Shown: piece after piece, positions 53,481-63,614 of the stretch
Numbering within the stretch: position 1 is the first letter of the stretch
How the letters are laid out: each line of letters begins with the position of its first letter
Source: Symsagittifera roscoffensis
Lineage: Eukaryota > Xenacoelomorpha > Acoela > Convolutidae
Reading direction: 5' to 3'
DNA length: 64,000 nucleotides
Assembly: GCF_963678635.1 (NCBI RefSeq)
Contig: NC_087067.1
Span: 12,936,844-13,000,843, forward strand
The notes under the pieces: generated by a model
Told to the model about the DNA's origin: nothing
The model's database searches: none
The model's input: only the letters and a program-made list of their open reading frames with translations
Made by a program: the position numbers and the translations under genes

Positions 53481-56400
53481 CTAAAAAAATCAACATAGAC
53501 AACAAACAGTTGAAAGAAGAGTTGAAAAAACAAGGAAACCAATAAAATAAAATTGACCAAAAATTGTTCAACATTTTCATACTGTTTGTGATCGTCATAC
53601 TGTTTGTGATAGTTTTTTTTTGTAAAATGATCCCATTTATAGAAAACTGGATCAATAAATAAACTTTTATTCTGCTGGGAATTCAGAAAACTACACTAAA
53701 TTTTTTAAACAAAAAGTCAATAGTGAAGTTTGCCTTTTTTAAAACAAAGGAATTGAATTCAAGTTATAAACATCAAAAATCGAAACAAAAAGTCAAGTTT
53801 GAGCGTGAACAAACTTTAAGACGACTTCAGACTTAAGGACTTCAAGACAAAAAAATATTTAAAAATCATCATTATAAAAGACCTATATTATTGAAAAAGA
53901 AGTTTTAAATTTACAATCAATAATTGAAACCTGTCAGATGTTGCTTCATAACAACACAAGCTAGAGAAAGTTTGACGAGATATGAACACTCTGCACTCTT
54001 GTTTTTTTTTCATGAAAAATAGTCGTTTCCCTTTAATCTTCTCTCACAATTCATATATTAAACCAATTAAAGCTGTTTTTGAAGGCTATTAACTATTCCA
54101 TCGGAAAGCTGAATGTACCGCCCTTCTAACCCCCGCACCCTCGTCATTCTTCATGAACTCAAGGAAACAGAAAAAATACATGGAAACAGAAAAAAATACA
54201 AACAATTTACCGCCTGATTGCTTCAAACTATTGTTTCTGTTAAATCTAATCCATTTTGAGAAAAATAGTTTTCGAATTGACAAGTCAATTAAATTTTTTT
54301 AGCTCAATTTGCCGTTCCTGTATTAATTCAATTTAGTCAAATAACAAAAAACATTAGCAGAGAATTTTCGACGACAGTAATCAAACATTACGAAGCCAAA
54401 CTGTACATTTTGTGAGTTGTAAGCGGATTCCGCATCATGCCAAAATCCAATTTGTCGCAAAATCCGCAACATTGCTACTTTTATTTGGTCTTTTAGCTGT
54501 TCTGGATTCCGCAAACAAATAGCTAAAACACTGTACCGCTCAAAATTGCTCCACAAACTGATGAGTTTGCGGAATTCGGAACAGTTTGTGGAATCCACAA
54601 ACAAAACATGAAGTATAGCTATAGTTAAATTGAGCTGCTGCGGAATCCGAAACTGTTAGCAGAATCTGCAAATTGTAAGCGGATTCCGCATTTTGTTTGA
54701 GGAATCCAGTTACAAATAAAATATCGTTTTATATTAAATCTGTTATTTACCAGGTAGTCACCAACGATCTAAGTTCCTGCCCCCAGCTTATCGCGAAATT
54801 CGATCTCCATTCCTGCCATCTTAGACTCAACTTCCTACACCCAACTGAAGAACAAACTGAAGTAAACTAAAGGATCAGTTCATTTCAATTCAATTCAATT
54901 CGAATGAATTCTTTTCAGTTTAGTCTGTTTTCAAATAGTTTCAAATTGCAAACAAACCAGAACAGTTTGATAATGCAACTTTTTCATGAAGACATTTGTG
55001 TATTTTAATATGACATGTGATTCAGCTGTAGGTTTTCAATTTTTGATAATTTTTAATTGCTCCCATCTTCAACCAACCATTTCAGCTCAAATAAGGATGT
55101 TTTTAACCAACCATCTCACCTCAAATATTGAGGATCTGAAATAAAGCACTCTGAGATAACTAAAATCCCAAATACTATTTTTATTCGATGATTGTGTTTC
55201 CAAATTGATTCCGCAAAAATTTGTTTGTTGGGAAATTTCATAATTACTAAAGGGTGACACCCACCGATTTTGTAAAACAATGTTTTAGGATTTGTTCGTA
55301 GGTTCCGCTGAAAACGGTTAAATCTTATATTTTGAATTACCCCATTGCTTGATAATCAGTGCAGCTCTAGCTCTTAGTTGTTCTTATGCAACAACTGGTT
55401 TAGTTCAGTAAAAAACATAATTGCGGAATAAACTTATAGTTAAAACAAATGTAGCGACAAGTTTCACTTTATAGGTATTTGTACGCGCAATCCACGGGAA
55501 TTTTGTAAGTGGAATCCATTTACATTTTGGAACTTATTTAAAGACTTGTCTCTGGAATCCAGACACATACAGACACAAGTTTGGCCTCGTAATGAAGCAG
55601 GAGCGGATTGAGGGGAGGGTTGGAGGGCTCGCTCTGCCCCCCTCGGCGATTCGACCTCCTCGCCAACCAAAGGGTCTCCTTTGGTATTTTTTTATGACAT
55701 CCCTTTTTGGTTGAACAACATGTCAAGATATTTATTTTATTGGTAAATTTGAACCTACAAAAAAATCCATAAAATCACAATCACTTAGTCTAGCGGGAAA
55801 AGTAGAAAAACTAAATCATTCAATTCGATCATAATTTTCGGAAAAACTTGCTTCTTCTGATTAAAAAGTTATAAGAGACATCCAAGGTTCTATAAATTAC
55901 AAGTGTATCATCTGAATTTTTGTTTCAAGTCAAATCTATTTTCAAATAAAGTTTATAAAATAAAATCAACTACTGAACTCAAGTTTTTTTTATATATTAT
56001 CTAACTGACTGAAAATAAACTAATTCCTATGTCACGATTCGCAAAAAACTGACTTGAGTGTTATGTTTCATAAAGTGCAACTCGAAAAAAAAGTACAAGT
56101 TTTTTCGATCAGTTTTTAAGAAATTGAAAAAAAAACAGTTTAAGGGATAGAAAAAAAAACTCCTAGAAGATTTTTTAATCCCGTCGCTGTCAACAAAAAG
56201 ATGCATATTTTTATGATTTTTACGAAACGCTATTAAAAAAATGTTTTTGATTTTCCTTGTTTTTCTTTTAGAAATTTAGTTTGGTTGATTTTAATATCAA
56301 AACCTCGATTTTTGCATGTCTGTTTTTTTTTAATTTAACGCAAATTTTTTTTCGTTACTTTTTGTTTCCGTAAAACCGTTTTTGATCTTAATCAGAATCA

Positions 56401-59322
56401 AAATTCAATTAACAAGAATTTGGGGTGCAAATAAATAACTAAAGGATCACAGCCAAAACATTTAAGGAACTAAGAAAAGTCGAAAAAAATTAATTTCGAT
56501 TTTTTTCCGATTTCGAGTTTAAAAAATTGATCACGTTTAAAGGTTTTTGAGTTTAGAAATGTTGTGTCATTGGCACTTTTCTCAATAATTTGACCTACTT
56601 AGAGAAACTTAGCCTTTTGTCATTAAAAAAAAATTTTGAACAAAGATTGTAGTAGTCAAACATCAGATCCGCGAACAATCAATTTTTAGTTAAAAAATTT
56701 TCAACGCAATCTATATATACATGTCTTTTTTTCGTTGACGGTAAAAAATCTCTCACACTTTTCACTCTATTTTTGTCACATTGCAAGCGTTTGAAGTATG
56801 ATCTATTTTGTTTTTTGACGTTGCAGAAAAATTGTTTGCTTTTTAATACAATTGCTTAAGAGTTGACTGATTTGACGACAAAAGTAAAGCCAAGTATTAA
56901 ATCATAAACCTAAGAATTACATTAGACCTAAAATGTGAAATTTTGCAAAAAATCATTTGAGATCATGTTCTTAAGCATAGCCAACAGACAGTTGAAAAAT
57001 TGTCATTGGAGTCAATGAAAAAAGAAATCGAAACACTCAATTTTTCAATTCGAAGATTAAAACACAACAAAGTCAAGAAATTAATCTACAGATTTTTTTT
57101 CGAGAAAAAAACATAAATAACTAAAAAAAATTGGGGTGAAAGATAATTTTTTTATGGCAAGACAATTATCTGAATTGAGATGTTACGATTCTATCAGGGT
57201 CGAAAAAAATTAGTTAGCTTAGTTCAAAACAGTAAGTGAGCCAATGGATCGTCCAGTGTTTTATTAAGTTTCTCTCAAAAAAAGTTTCTCTCGACAAAAA
57301 ATTGTGCCGATGATTTGAAATTTTTATGTTTTGCAGTTTTTCTGTATGTCAGTCCAACAATGTGCCTTGTAGTAGAACTTCTTCTGGCTTCATTTGGGCT
57401 TTTTAGTGACGCGTTTCCAAAAAAAGGATGTGTTTGAAAACATTCGCCATACTATACTAATGTTCAAGCTGGCAATACACCATTCATTCTCAGAGTTGAA
57501 AACTATACGTGATAGGACATGGGGCAACTCATTTTATAATTAAAACGTTCGGCGGACTGCCCCTTGACGTCTATGATATAATTTTTGATTTAAACAAATT
57601 TCCATCTAGACACAATTTTAAAAAAATGAAGTATTTAGCATAATATAGACAAAGATTTTGTCTCAAATTAAATTGGAACATTTTTTGAGCCGTATTGTTC
57701 TTATGGTTGCCGCGTTGCCGCTCACGCGCTAACAGTCAATGAACACAAGTAAACAAAAAACACGAACTTGTTTTTATGAAAAAAAATCTCAACTTTCGAA
57801 TTTCTAGAACAATTTATGATTGGCTCTTTTTGGCAAAAGTAACCCAATTTGAAAAAACTTGATTAATAAGTATAATCATTAAACACTTGGGAAATCTGAA
57901 AAATAAAAATCATTTTTTAAACTAGAAGTCAATCGCGTTTTTTGGGGTTTTTATTTTTTCGCTGTTTGGCAGTGGAATTTGCCTTTCCTTTAACAAAGCA
58001 AATTAACACGCAAAAGAAAATACTGCGACCTTTATCAGTGTCTTCACTCCGGTCATTAACACCTAAAAAACATTCCGTACTCATATAACATGTCATTTTT
58101 GGGCCGAACAATCAAAGTCAAACTGCCAAAACATAATTTGAATGTTAAGCAATTTTTAAAACTTTTGTCTGTAAAAATATATAAAACTCAATGCAATTAA
58201 AATAAATAAATTATAGTCAACAGACAGTTGGAAAAGTGTCAGAGAATGTTATCAAATGGCAATTCGAAATTTGAAATTTTTTCAAAAAATCAAGTCAGCA
58301 TTTTTTTTGTTTAATTGAATTCATGGATTCTTTCAACTGTCTGTTGCCTATGTTTCATTTTTGATCCAATTTTAGTGAATTAGGTTAGTGTTATAAAAAA
58401 GTGTCATTCATAGTTTGTTTTAAAATTTCCAAAAGTTTATGGCCATGTTTTTTTTTGAAGTTGGGATTTTTCCAAAAAAACAAATCAGTATTTTTTTCTA
58501 AAAAAATATATGGCCTTCAGTTTCTTTGAACTTCTTGAATATTTAATGGCTGACTTTTTTTCGATAAAACTAACCCAATATGAGTCAATGGGTAAAATTT
58601 ATACTTCGTTGAGAAATCTGATATTTAAATTCCGTTTTCGAAGTTAGAAGTTGATCTTGTCTTTCGTGATCTTTACAGTTTCACTGTTCGATAGTGGAGT
58701 TTTGTCTTATTTGTAGGAGTTAGAACATAGTTGAAAGATGCCCGAGGGAAAAAGAACCCGGCCTAGTTGGTGTAGACTCTGAATGTTCCGACTCCGAATG
58801 CATTTCAACATGGGCTTAAAACAATAATGTTATAATGTTGGCTAAAAACAAGAACTTTTTTAAATCAGTGTAAAATTTTCCGTCTTTTGAAGCAATAATA
58901 AGATCAATTTAACAGGCTTAAAATGCTGAATTGAATTAAGTTGAACTAATTTCTGAGTCGGATTATTTCATTTGGGACAGTCTGTCTCTGCAAAAGGGGA
59001 ACAAGGATAAGAATAAGCGGATCAACCGTACAATCTCCCCCCCTCAGCCATATATTTTAATTTGAAAATTGATTTCTTACAAATAATTCATTTCAAACAA
59101 AAAGCGCAGAACAAACAGCTTGAGAAAACTTTTCTCAAGGAATGCGTATTATATATTGTTAGTTAACCAAATTTTAATTCAGATTTAATTATGAATTATT
59201 GATTTTGGTATATCAATTTAGTTTGCCCTCAAAGTTGATCAATGAAAAATCAATTTTTTATCCCCCCCCCCTAAATCTATCAGGAGGAGGGGGGATTGTA
59301 TGGTTGATCCGAATAAGCGTAC
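53481..59322. other. Phosphatase intron, 5.8 kb
   Basis: AT-rich intron between ectodomain and membrane exons. It contains the CGGATTCCGCA-rich stretch (54400-54700), a GGAGCGGATTGAGGGGAGGG / GCCCCCCTCGG block near 55600 related to the end of the 51110-52775 unit, and scattered copies of an AGCCAACAGACAGTTG word (56979, 58219, inverse at 58336). No further exon is accepted. Confidence 0.5.
54400..54700. repeat. CGGATTCCGCA word cluster
   Basis: GTAAGCGGATTCCGCA occurs at about 54419 and 54676, with related words GGATTCCGCAAAC, GCGGAATTCGGA, GTGGAATCC and GCGGAATCCGAA between them. A matching GTAAACGGATTCCGCA is at about 4760. It is a degenerate near-palindromic minisatellite or element remnant. 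Confidence 0.5.
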
Positions 59323-59433
59323 GTTCAGTGTAGATTGGCTTGATGGCGTAGTACTGGAAGATGTACTCGGTGTTGACCGCAACTGGCGCCACTTCAGCTT
59401 CCGCCTCAGTCTGCTTCTGATTCTTTTTATCAA
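59323..59433 (-). CDS. Probable ectodomain exon of the receptor phosphatase
   Basis: On the minus strand, 111 bases lie between the acceptor GTGCGGGCACAG and the donor GTACGC; the same donor hexamer is used by exon 5130-5333. The translation is DKKNQKQTEAEAEVAPVAVN followed by TEYIFQYYAIKPIYTE. A YxFxYYAIKP pattern resembles the last strand of a fibronectin type III-like fold, common near the membrane in receptor phosphatases. The single leftover base matches the two leading bases of the membrane exon. Two bases are needed from a preceding exon, which I do not find in the remaining 4.5 kb. This is the least certain of the seven exons. Confidence 0.5.
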
Positions 59434-59482
59434 CTGTGCCCGCACAAACCACCCTAACACACGTGTGTATTGATATGGCTAC

Positions 59483-59632
59483 GTAGCAGTATTTAGACAA
59501 CCGCGTATTCAGACACTGTATTAACCAATCAGAATCGAGACAAGGAAGATATGAAATTAATTTCTTCCTTGTCTCGATTCTGATTGGTTAATAGTGTCAG
59601 AATACTCGGTTGTCAAAATACAGGCCGCACTA
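59483..59632. mobile_element. Palindromic MITE 1 with 30-bp perfect inner arms
   Basis: ATTAACCAATCAGAATCGAG..., 30 bases at 59520-59549, is exactly complementary to 59563-59592 across a 13-base loop. An outer arm, GTATTTAGACAACCGCGTAT, pairs imperfectly on to about 59632. No ORF. It is a classic fold-back MITE. Confidence 0.85.
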
Positions 59633-59659
59633 CTATTGATATATACATGTGATATATGT

Positions 59660-59850
59660 GGTTATGTAGCAGTAGTTAGACAACCGCGTATTTATACTCG
59701 TCAGTAAGCAGACAAAAGCTATATAAACCAATCAGAATCGAGACAAGGAAAAAATTAACAATTAATCATGGTTTATTTCGTAAGTTTGCTTTCTAATCTC
59801 GATTCTGATGGGTTTAATATAGTATTTGTCTGCTTACTGACGTGGCAGTA
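59660..59850. mobile_element. Palindromic MITE 2, related to MITE 1
   Basis: CGTCAGTAAGCAGACAAA and ACCAATCAGAATCGAGA form the left arm, and TCTCGATTCTGATGGGTTT...TTTGTCTGCTTACTGACG the right arm. The core CCAATCAGAATCGAGACAAGG is shared with MITE 1, and the GTAGCAGTAGTTAGACAACCG lead-in is shared too. Outer arms differ between the two. Confidence 0.8.
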
Positions 59851-59970
59851 CAACAGTGCCGATGAACAACAATGCCGAAAAAGAAAATTAGTTCAACAGA
59901 GCCGAAAATGAAAAACTAGTTCAACAGTGCCAAAATTTTTTTTATTGTTCAACAGTGCCGAAAAAATAAA
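59850..59970 (+). repeat. Short tandem motif AACAGTGCCGAAAA
   Basis: Five spaced variants (CAACAGTGCCGATG, CAACAATGCCGAAAA, CAACAGAGCCGAAAA, CAACAGTGCCAAAA, CAACAGTGCCGAAAA) at about 59851-59960, 23-32 bases apart. Confidence 0.65.
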
Positions 59971-60640
59971 AAACATTTCGATTTTGAAGTTCCGTCGTGA
60001 ATTCCGATAAAAATAAGATTTTTCCGATCGTATTTTGTTCGCGTGTAGTTTGTTCTGACCAATCCGATAGACAAATAAGGCAATGTAAACGATCGTTGAA
60101 TTATTTCGCGACTTTTTAGGTTTTGCCAATACTCAGTTGTTAGATGAAATTTTTGGACTGCTTTGAAAACAGCCTGATTAATGGAAATGACATCCCAAGT
60201 GCTGAGCTTTGGGGAAAAACTCGCGAGCTGCCGCGGTAAATCCTTTTTAGTAATCAGTCAAAAAAAAAATTTGTGGAAATCTTTTTCGAATTTTTTCGCA
60301 TATCAGCGCAAGAACATGTTAAAAAATTAAGATAAAACGTTGGGTTGAATAAGACTGTATAACTTAAACTAAGACGAGGTTGTTTAAGATTCCTACAAGG
60401 TGGTTGTAGGCTTTTATCTAAGACTAAATAAAAGACTGTGGTATCTAACTAAGGTAAAAGATGTTAAAAAGGTTGAATTGGTTTCAGATGATTTGTTGCA
60501 TATCAAAATTGAAAGTGAACAAACTCCAAATCTAACAAAAGCTGTTGCGCTTTTGGCAGGTGTTTTTTAAATTGGTATGGTAAAAGGTCACAACTAAGCA
60601 TAACTCAAAGGTTGAAAGGTCAACATCAAATAACTCATTT
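59971..60640. other. Region beside gypsy copy; weak coding-like stretch
   Basis: A plus-strand frame at 60388-60570 reads DSYKVVVGFYLRLNKRLWYL and ends LLAGVF then TAA, without an ATG. It looks peptide-like but is too short to call. The rest is AT-rich. Confidence 0.3.
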
Positions 60641-60905
60641 TACATTCCCCGCGATCTATACTCTTCGCCACACAAAAAAAGGTGTTAGCGCTGGGATAAA
60701 TGATCGGGTAGGCTGATTAGGAAAAGCCCCGCAAGAGGGCCCGATGGGCAAGAAAGTAGCACTATAATGTAATACAGAGTGTATGATCTATATTCTTCGC
60801 CACACCAAGAAATGTTTTAGCGCTAGGATAAATAATCGGGTAGGCTCGTTAGGAAAAACCCCACAAGAGGGCCCGATGGGCACGAAAGTAGCACTAAAAT
60901 GAATA
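60640..60905 (-). repeat. LTR or UTR segment with tandem duplication of about 130 bp
   Basis: Two units, about 60652-60784 and 60785-60901, each hold GATCTATA.TCTTCGCCACAC, TTAGCGCT.GGATAAAT.ATCGGGTAGGCT and GAGGGCCCGATGGGCA. They lie downstream of the minus-strand gypsy ORFs, where the 3' LTR is expected. LTR borders cannot be set because the other LTR is outside the window. Confidence 0.6.
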
Positions 60906-61185
60906 AGTCATATAATTATCCAATAGTGACACCCAATGGATGAGAGAAGGATTTAGCAGTAGATGAAAGCGTGATTATATGGCTCAATTTAAGCTTTATA
61001 ATGGAACCAGAAATAAATAAATTTTAGCGTATTAGGCCAGCACTTGAAGTTTGTTTTTAGCTCTAAATGCGTTTTAATGTTACGGGAGGCTCGACAGTAC
61101 ACAAAATCTAAGATACTAAAAGAGTTTTGGAATGTCTAAAAGTTTCTGAAAGTTTTTATGGTAAGGTTACTGGACTTCAATACTT

Positions 61186-62037
61186 CTAACTTGCGTCCCG
61201 ATTTGCAGCTCTATTAATCGTCCATCTCTTTAACTCCTCGAGCGTCATTTGCCGTCCTAAGAGTTCTATCGCTGAAATGATAGAGGAAGTATTTAACCAG
61301 TCCGGATCGAGTACTAATGGTGAAGATGTTGGTTCAGAAGTTTCGGAGGGTAGGCCCGATGGGTGGAATTTGGTAGTGCAGACCTCCGGACTGAATGTGA
61401 CCTTCTTGCTTGATGTACTTTGATTGGCTGCTACAAGGGACATTGTATCACTCGGGTACTCGAAGCTTTCTTCCAGCAGGTACACTGTTGTGGGTTGCGA
61501 TGATGAGGGTGGTGTCAAGGTTGTTAAGTCCACAACGTCAACATGATGGCTCTCCATTTCGACCGAGGTTGCTTCTATCGTTGGGTAGGCTGGGGGAGTA
61601 TAAACAGGCCTAGATATTGGCTCGTCAAAACTTTCGTCAGTTAGGTCTACTACGCTGGTAAACACTCTTTCACCCAGCATCTTTGGGGGCTGTCTGGATC
61701 GCATAGGTCTAGTATTCTGTCGGGTAAAAATCTCAGGTAGTTTCTTCGAGGGCGGTGATTTCACCGAAGATGACGCTTTCCTCTTAGCTGTACCGGACAG
61801 TTTCGGTTTTTTGTTGATAGGGACAGGGTCTATTTGCTGATTCTCCGCCTCTGACATAACGACCGGCTCGTCGCTCTTCCCAATCGGTTCCCCTCCAGGA
61901 GTTTCCCGAGGAATCGGCGCTTTTTGATTACCTTTCTCCGCCTCATCAAAGCTATCCAAGAGAACCAGCTGCGGAGTCACCTGTGGGTCCACACCATTGT
62001 CGCCTGAATCCAGATCGATAAGCTGAATCTTAGTCAT
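61186..62037 (-). CDS. Accessory ORF after pol, nuclear/SUMO-motif-like, 283 residues
   Basis: An intact ATG ORF (MTKIQLIDLDSGDNGVDPQV...) 59 bp after the pol stop. It is acidic and Pro/Ser-rich, probably disordered. Visible short motifs: KKPKLSGTAKRKASSSVKSP (basic nuclear-localisation-like), VVDLTDESFDEP and VVDLTTLTPP. The last two follow the hydrophobic-hydrophobic-D-L-(T) plus acidic pattern of SUMO-interaction motifs such as those of PIAS proteins. A folded-looking C-terminus contains WLNTSSIISAIELLGRQMTL and EELKRWTI. It is not an envelope: no signal peptide and no membrane span. A role in nuclear targeting of the integration complex is inference. Confidence 0.65.
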   Translation of the reverse strand: MTKIQLIDLDSGDNGVDPQVTPQLVLLDSFDEAEKGNQKAPIPRETPGGEPIGKSDEPVVMSEAENQQIDPVPINKKPKLSGTAKRKASSSVKSPPSKKLPEIFTRQNTRPMRSRQPPKMLGERVFTSVVDLTDESFDEPISRPVYTPPAYPTIEATSVEMESHHVDVVDLTTLTPPSSSQPTTVYLLEESFEYPSDTMSLVAANQSTSSKKVTFSPEVCTTKFHPSGLPSETSEPTSSPLVLDPDWLNTSSIISAIELLGRQMTLEELKRWTINRAANRDAS

Positions 62038-62096
62038 CTCTGCTTTCTGTTCGGTCTGATCCGTGAATTCAGCCTTAAGATCTGTCCGGTCTAATG

Positions 62097-63122
62097 TTAA
62101 TGCTCTTTTGGTTTTACAGGGTCATCTGAGGTTTTGTTCATTAGTTCTTGTAACGGAATTAGGTCACTAGCATTGTCGTCTGATAAGTCTTCATTTAGGT
62201 GATTCGTCGTTCTAGTTTCGTTTTCACAAATTTTACGATGGTCGGGTTTACCCGACGGGCTTGTCTCATGGTCGCTCTCAAGGCCTATTGGAAATCTTAG
62301 TCTTTTACGCTGTTCTTCCTCCTCTCTAAGTAGAGTCTCTCTGGAGCTATTAATGGCCGCGTTCCGCCTCGCTATATCGAGCTCTTCGAATTTCGACTGA
62401 GTATTCCTTTTCTTTTGAGTCGCTCTTGAACTTTTAAAGCCGACATTTCTTTGCGGTTTCGCAGTCTGCCTCAGTCCCTTTGTTGCGTAGAATTTGACAA
62501 GTTGGTCTCTTTTTCTCGGGCTGGGTTTCTTCATAGTGGATTGTCTTTTGATAGCTAAATCAGATTTACGTAATACTTTTCCGTTTTTTAAGGTAATTGT
62601 GTGGTCTGACTCCCTTACAATTTCATCCTTGAGTTCTCTATAGAATGGTTCACTCTTCGATCTTTCTTGAACTTTTCTATAAACAGTGATCTTACCCGGC
62701 GGGTTGTTCAGCACTGAATCATTTATGCCCAAGTCATCTCGTTTTTCTGCCCGTGAAAGTACTTTTACTTGGGAGCCAGCACTGGTTGCAACATATCTCA
62801 CTGCGTTTGAGATATCAGGGGATGATGAGTTTTCGTCTAGGTCTCCGTCTTCTACATCGTCAGGGGCGTCCCAGTCATGTCTTCGTTCTCGGCTCATAAG
62901 TTTTCGGCCCTTATTTATGCATAAGAAGGTTTTGTTCCAATCAAGGTTATTTGAGCAGGGTGACTTGACCAAATTATGCCAGATGGTGTTTGGGGATCTA
63001 CCGAAGTGTGCTTCAAAGGGAGAACAGTTTAGCGACTGTTGGGTTACCGTTCTTAGGCATTTTATTATCTTCAATAGTGCAGATTCTAACGATGGTTTTG
63101 GGCTTTCTTGTGCCATAACCAA
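62097..63122 (-). CDS. Pol C-terminal part beginning in a duplicated integrase segment
   Basis: 341 codons. The first 105 or so (ESPKPSLESALLKIIKCLRT, NCSPFEAHFGRSPNT, RRHDWDAPDDVEDGD) repeat residues of the ORF at 63158-64000. The remainder holds GKITVYRKVQERSKSEPFYR, TITLKNGKVLRKSDLAIK (a small beta module in the place of GPY/F) and a long Lys/Arg-rich tail, RQTAKPQRNVGFKSSRATQK. It ends at 62097. The frame is open, but it is cut off from the catalytic core by the junction of a 440-bp tandem duplication, so the original Pol was a continuous protein without the second unit. Confidence 0.75.
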   Translation of the reverse strand: MVMAQESPKPSLESALLKIIKCLRTVTQQSLNCSPFEAHFGRSPNTIWHNLVKSPCSNNLDWNKTFLCINKGRKLMSRERRHDWDAPDDVEDGDLDENSSSPDISNAVRYVATSAGSQVKVLSRAEKRDDLGINDSVLNNPPGKITVYRKVQERSKSEPFYRELKDEIVRESDHTITLKNGKVLRKSDLAIKRQSTMKKPSPRKRDQLVKFYATKGLRQTAKPQRNVGFKSSRATQKKRNTQSKFEELDIARRNAAINSSRETLLREEEEQRKRLRFPIGLESDHETSPSGKPDHRKICENETRTTNHLNEDLSDDNASDLIPLQELMNKTSDDPVKPKEH

Positions 63123-63614
63123 GAGCCTTTCCTTAATGGTTCTGATTAAACGCTCAACTAATCCGGTGGCTCTATATCTCGTTTTTCGGCACGTGAGAGC
63201 ACTTTTACTAGAGAACCAGCGCTGGTTGGGACGTATCTCACTGCATTCGCGATATCATCAGAAGATGATGAGTTCTCGTCCAGATCTACGTCTTCAATAT
63301 CATCGGGGGCGTCCCACTCGTGTCTTCTTTCTCGATTGATGAATTTTTGGCCCTTATATATGCATAACAAGGTTTTGTTCCAATCTAGGTTATTTGAGGA
63401 TGGTGACTTGACTAAATTATGCCTGATAGTATATGGGGATCTACCAAAGTGTGCTTCGAAGGGGGAGCAGTTAAGCGACTGTTGTGTTACAGTTCTTAGA
63501 CATTTTATGATCTTCAGTAATGCGGGTTCTAGTGATGGTTTTGGGTGTTCTTGTGCAATAACTAGGAGCCTTTCCTTAATGGTTCTAATTAAACGTTCGA
63601 CCAATCCCGTAGCT
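62737..63614 (-). repeat. Tandem duplication of about 440 bp in the integrase gene
   Basis: Units 62737-63175 and about 63176-63614 correspond throughout (plus strand): TCTCGTTTTTC.GC.CGTGA, CTCACTGC.TT..AGATATCA, TTTTGTTCCAATC.AGGTTATTTGAG and GAGCCTTTCCTTAATGGTTCT. Divergence is perhaps 12-15% by eye, so the duplication is not recent. Confidence 0.9.
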
